Below, piece after piece: positions 60,777 to 64,000 of a stretch of DNA of 64,000 bases. The notes beneath the pieces were generated by a model. That model saw only the letters and a list, made by a program, of their open reading frames with translations. It was not told where the DNA came from and searched no databases. The position numbers were made by a program, and so were the translations under genes. How positions within the stretch are numbered: the first letter of the stretch is position 1; the number at the start of each line of letters is the position of its first letter. The DNA lies in the NCBI GenBank assembly GCA_902789325.1, contig CADANN010000004.1, forward strand, positions 62,001-126,000, read 5' to 3'. Source of the stretch: an uncultured Spirochaetaceae bacterium (GTDB lineage Bacteria; Spirochaetota; Spirochaetia; Treponematales; Treponemataceae).

Positions 60777-60807
60777 GTATAAAAAAACTTTACAAGAGGA
60801 AAGGAAA

Positions 60808-62166
60808 ATGAAAAAAATTCTTTCAGTTATGTGTGGTCTTGCAGTAGCATCATCATTGTTCGCTGCAAAAGCAAAAGGACCTGTAACAATCAATTTGTGG
60901 TCATTCACAGACGAAGTTCCAGCTATGGTTGAGAAGTTCCAGGCTACTCACCCAGAAGTAGAATTCAAGTTGAATACTACAATCGTTGCAACAACAAACC
61001 AGGAGTATCAGCCAGCTCTTGACCCAGCTCTCCAGAACGGAGAAGTTGATATCTACGCTGCTGAAGCTGCATTCATCTTGAAGTATGCTTCAGGCGATAT
61101 GTCTGACTTTGCTGCTCCTTATAAAGATCTTGGTATCAAGATTGACAATGCAATTAAAGCTGCTGATATCGCTCAGTATACTGTAGATATCGGTAAGAAC
61201 TCAAAGGGACAGGTAGTAGGTCTCGGATATCAGGCTACTGGTGGATGTTTCATCTATCGTCGCTCAATCGCTAAACAGGTATTCGGTTCAGACGATCCAA
61301 AAACTGTACAGGCTGCTATTGGTGGTGGTTCAGGATCTTGGACAAAGTTCTGGCAGGCTGCTCAGAAATTGGCTGACAACGGTGTAGCTATCGTATCTGG
61401 TGACGGTGATATCTGGCACGCATATGAAAACTCTTCAGACAAGGGTTGGATTGTAGACGACAAGCTCTACATCGATCCAAAACGCGAAGCATTCCTCGAT
61501 GCTTCTAAACAGCTTACAGACAAAGGTTGGTCTAACCAGACTCAGGACTGGACAGAAGCATGGTATGCTGACTTCCAGGGTAAGGGTGCAAAACCTGTAT
61601 TCGGTTTCTTCGGACCAGCTTGGCTCATCAACTACGTAATGGCTGGTAACTCAGGTGGATCAAAAGTTGGAGAAGGTACATATGGCGACTGGGCTGTTTG
61701 TAACTCACCAATCGGATTCTTCTGGGGTGGTACATGGGTACTCGCATCAAAGGCAGCTGCAAAAGACAAGGCTAAGAAGCCAGTTGTAAAGGCTATCATT
61801 GAATGGATTACACTTAACCCTACAAAAGACGGTCTTCTTTATCAGTGGGCTAACGGTACATTCCAGTGGAAGTACGGAAAGGGTGCTGATGCAACTGTAA
61901 ATACAAAAGATACAGTATCTTCAGGAACTGTAATGAAGATTTCTGATGGTAAGCTTGCATTCCTTGGCGGACAGAACATGTTCGACTACTTCGTTCCTGC
62001 TGGAGCTTATGCTAACGGTAAGAACCTTACACAGTATGATGAAGTAATCAACGCTGCATGGCGTGATCAGGTTCGTGCTTATGCTAACGGACAGAAGTCA
62101 AAGGCTGATGCACTCAAAGACTTCAAGCAGACTGTATCTGACAAGTACGGTATCGATATCGACTAA
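60808..62166 (+). CDS. Sugar ABC transporter substrate-binding protein
   Basis: A 452-residue family 1 extracellular binding protein. Signal peptide MKKILSVMCGLAVASSLFA-AKAK without lipobox, then VTINLWSFTDEVPAMVEKFQATHPEVEF, the usual opening. Highly biased codon use, suggesting abundant expression. The substrate (mono- or oligosaccharide) cannot be told from sequence. GAGG and AAGGAAA precede the ATG. Two permease genes follow; the ATPase gene is not in the window and may be a shared MsmX-type one. Confidence 0.92.
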   Translation: MKKILSVMCGLAVASSLFAAKAKGPVTINLWSFTDEVPAMVEKFQATHPEVEFKLNTTIVATTNQEYQPALDPALQNGEVDIYAAEAAFILKYASGDMSDFAAPYKDLGIKIDNAIKAADIAQYTVDIGKNSKGQVVGLGYQATGGCFIYRRSIAKQVFGSDDPKTVQAAIGGGSGSWTKFWQAAQKLADNGVAIVSGDGDIWHAYENSSDKGWIVDDKLYIDPKREAFLDASKQLTDKGWSNQTQDWTEAWYADFQGKGAKPVFGFFGPAWLINYVMAGNSGGSKVGEGTYGDWAVCNSPIGFFWGGTWVLASKAAAKDKAKKPVVKAIIEWITLNPTKDGLLYQWANGTFQWKYGKGADATVNTKDTVSSGTVMKISDGKLAFLGGQNMFDYFVPAGAYANGKNLTQYDEVINAAWRDQVRAYANGQKSKADALKDFKQTVSDKYGIDID

Positions 62167-62189
62167 TCAGTAGAATAACTGCTTAATAT

Positions 62190-62215
62190 TCAGGGCTGTC
62201 GAAAGGCAGCCCTGA
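62190..62215 (+). terminator. Hairpin between binding-protein and permease genes
   Basis: TCAGGGCTG (62190-62198) pairs perfectly with CAGCCCTGA (62207-62215) with only a weak T-rich tail. Probably a partial terminator or mRNA stabiliser that gives more binding protein than permease. Confidence 0.75.
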
Positions 62216-62300
62216 TTTGTGCTTTTTAGCGCAACTTTATAAATAAAAAAAAGTTTTTGAATTTCTATTTAAAGACTAATCTTTTTTTGGGGTGTCCAAT

Positions 62301-63299
62301 ATGAAAAAAAAAGGAAGTATCAGTTATGCTAAATATGGCTACATATTCTGCATTCCTTTTGTTGTTGCATACTTAATTTTTTCTTTTTATCCAACATTAT
62401 ATACATTGATTATTGGTTTTACAGACCTTAGAGGTGCCGGAAGAACAACATGGCATTTCTTGAAGGCTAGTAAATTCTTTGATAACTATAAAGCAATTTT
62501 GAAAATGCCTACATTCCATATTGCTTTGCAGAACACTGTAAAAATATGGCTTTGTAACTTTATTCCACAGATGATTATGGCACTTTTGCTCTCTGCATGG
62601 TTTACAAACCGTCGTGTTAAGATTCCAGGAGAGGGAGCATTTAAAGTACTTTTCTATATGCCTAATATTATTACTGCTGCTACTGTAGCAATTTTGTTTA
62701 TGACACTCTTTGGATATCCAATGGGACCAGTAAATGACTTGCTTACAAGATTTAATATTATTGATAAACCATTCTACTTCTTAAACAGCCGTCATGCGGC
62801 ACAGAATATTATCATCTTTATTCAGACCTGGCAGTGGTATGGATATACAATGATTATTCTTATTTCTGGTGTTCTTGGTATTGACCCAGAAATCTTCGAA
62901 GCTGCAGATATCGATGGTGCAAACGGTTGGACTGTATTCTGGAAGATTACAATCCCAAGTATCAAGACAATTCTCTTGTTCACACTTGTAACATCTCTTA
63001 TCGGTGGTTTGAACATGTTCGATATTCCAGCCCTCCTTGTTCCAGGTAGTGGTCCGGATAACGCAACTCTTACAACTAGCGTACTTATTAATACAATGGC
63101 ATTCCGCGGTGGTTACCTTTACAACCGTGCTTCTGCTTTGAGTATGATTATGTTCATGATTATCGTAGTTTGTTCAGCAATTCTCTTCTATATCTTGCGC
63201 GATAAAGATGAAGCCAAAATCAAGAAGGCTAAAAAACAGGCAATCAAAGCTCGCAAGCTTGCTGCAAAACAGGCTGCAAAAGGAGTTGTAAATGAGTAG
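62301..63299 (+). CDS. Sugar ABC transporter permease (MalF-like)
   Basis: 332 residues from ATG 62301 (GGGGTG at 62289-62294); the GTG at 62292 lies inside that ribosome site. Six membrane helices; the EAA loop is EIFEAADIDGANGWTVFWKITIPSI. The C-terminal tail is rich in Lys and Ala (KAKKQAIKARKLAAKQAAKG). It overlaps the second permease by eight bases. Confidence 0.92.
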   Translation: MKKKGSISYAKYGYIFCIPFVVAYLIFSFYPTLYTLIIGFTDLRGAGRTTWHFLKASKFFDNYKAILKMPTFHIALQNTVKIWLCNFIPQMIMALLLSAWFTNRRVKIPGEGAFKVLFYMPNIITAATVAILFMTLFGYPMGPVNDLLTRFNIIDKPFYFLNSRHAAQNIIIFIQTWQWYGYTMIILISGVLGIDPEIFEAADIDGANGWTVFWKITIPSIKTILLFTLVTSLIGGLNMFDIPALLVPGSGPDNATLTTSVLINTMAFRGGYLYNRASALSMIMFMIIVVCSAILFYILRDKDEAKIKKAKKQAIKARKLAAKQAAKGVVNE

Positions 63300-64000
63300 T
63301 TCAAATAAAAATATGCAGATTTTTAAAATCCTGGTTCTGGTTGTTTGTATCTTCCTGGCTATTTTGAGTTTGTTCCCATTCGTAATTATGATTGTGAACT
63401 CAACTCGTTCTACAACACAGATTCAGCAGCATGCGGTATCTCTTCTTCCATCAAAGTATTTCTTGAATAACTTTAGAATTCTTACTGGTAAGTCTTTCAA
63501 TCCTGCTAAAGGTTTCATGAACTCACTTATCATTTCTGTTGGTGTTTGTGCCTGCTCTTTGTACTTCTCTACATTAACTGCATATGCGCTTGTTATGTAT
63601 GAATGGAAGCTTAGAAATGCATTCTTCGGATTTATCATGGGTATCATGATGATTCCTGCAACTGTAACAATCATCGGATTCTTCCAGATGGTATATAAGG
63701 TACACATGACAAACCACTTGATTGTCTTGATTTTACCTGCAATTGCATCCCCGAGTATGGTATTCTTTATGCGTCAGTATATGAAGCCTGCTGTTTCAGT
63801 TTCACTTGTTGAATCAGCTCGTATTGATGGTTCTAATGAGTTCTGGACATACAATGTAATTGTACTTCCAATCATGAAACCAGCTATTGCTACACAGGCT
63901 ATCTTTACTTTCGTAACAAGCTGGAACGATTTGTTCCGTCCATCTGTAATTCTTACAAGTCAGAGTAAATATACTTTGCCAATTATGGTATCGCTTCTTA
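63292..64000 (+). CDS. Sugar ABC transporter permease (MalG-like), partial at window end
   Basis: At least 236 residues, open to the end of the window. It begins MSSSNKNMQIFKILVLVVCIF, and the EAA loop reads VESARIDGSNEFWTYNVIVLP. ATG 63292 overlaps the end of the first permease and has AAGGAG just upstream. About 40 further residues would be expected for a complete protein. Confidence 0.9.
   Translation, partial: MSSSNKNMQIFKILVLVVCIFLAILSLFPFVIMIVNSTRSTTQIQQHAVSLLPSKYFLNNFRILTGKSFNPAKGFMNSLIISVGVCACSLYFSTLTAYALVMYEWKLRNAFFGFIMGIMMIPATVTIIGFFQMVYKVHMTNHLIVLILPAIASPSMVFFMRQYMKPAVSVSLVESARIDGSNEFWTYNVIVLPIMKPAIATQAIFTFVTSWNDLFRPSVILTSQSKYTLPIMVSLL

Noticed and set aside
1..64000. tRNA or rRNA genes
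   Set aside because: I looked through the intergenic gaps for cloverleaf features and rRNA signatures and saw none; a dedicated scan could still find one.

Overview
The window looks like chromosome of a host-associated, fermentative anaerobic spirochaete, most likely a rumen or gut Treponema. The evidence is a complete V-type ATPase operon instead of an F-type ATPase, pyruvate formate-lyase with its activase, a long WD40/beta-barrel protein and beta-barrel outer-membrane proteins with LFA-type signal peptides, CxxxCxxC radical-SAM enzymes, several c-di-GMP proteins, and AT-rich sequence dotted with GC-rich palindromic repeats. No rRNA, tRNA or CRISPR array was seen, and there is no sign of a prophage.

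Layout. 1-8.5 kb: a GGDEF-fold protein, thioredoxin, an orphan MetQ-like binding protein, a small membrane protein plus WYL regulator pair, a radical-SAM protein, phosphoglycerate kinase and a glycerophosphodiesterase. 8.6-13.7 kb: a compact operon hypB / large Fe-S flavoprotein / hypA / tryptophan-rich membrane protein, with its own promoter and a 23-bp palindromic operator. 13.7-21.2 kb: a cysteine-synthase-like enzyme, an intact diguanylate cyclase, triosephosphate isomerase and a three-gene envelope operon (propeller-barrel protein and two lipoproteins). 21.2-22.1 kb: a non-coding array of seven 38-bp hairpins with strictly conserved spacing. 22.1-31.4 kb: secG, a PTS EIIA protein and nine V-ATPase genes, all on one strand and closely spaced. 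31.4-38.9 kb: UspA, a J-domain protein, methionine aminopeptidase, two paired proteins of unknown role, an MBL/beta-CASP nuclease and an outer-membrane protein. 39-44.6 kb: pflB and a polar amino-acid ABC transporter. 44.8-56.6 kb: a HisA-HisI-HisE fusion, hisD, def, fmt, a PASTA protein, an AroD-AroE fusion, rpiA, two pseudouridine synthases flanking a lone serine recombinase, pflA and a cysteine-motif protein. 56.6-64 kb: gatB, a cache-GGDEF-EAL protein and a sugar ABC transporter cut by the window end.

How it works together. Pgk, TpiA, RpiA, PflB/PflA and the sugar ABC transporter describe sugar fermentation to formate and acetyl-CoA; the V-ATPase would couple ATP to ion gradients. HypA/HypB imply nickel-enzyme maturation, but no hydrogenase lies here, so the Fe-S flavoprotein and membrane protein beside them are the natural suspects for a nickel-linked redox function. 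Two ABC binding-protein genes, MetQ-like and amino-acid type, share a promoter-proximal motif.

The strongest unexplained signal is the hairpin array at 21264-21823. All seven units have the same length and dyad axis, their arms co-vary, and spacers are exactly 36 nt or 67/52 nt. Other notable points are an apparent out-of-frame deletion at the pgk 3' end, two repeats inserted in frame inside genes, and at least six genes whose -10 box lies 6-10 nt from the start codon with no Shine-Dalgarno sequence (probable leaderless mRNAs). All statements come from reading the sequence; no database search or folding program was run.
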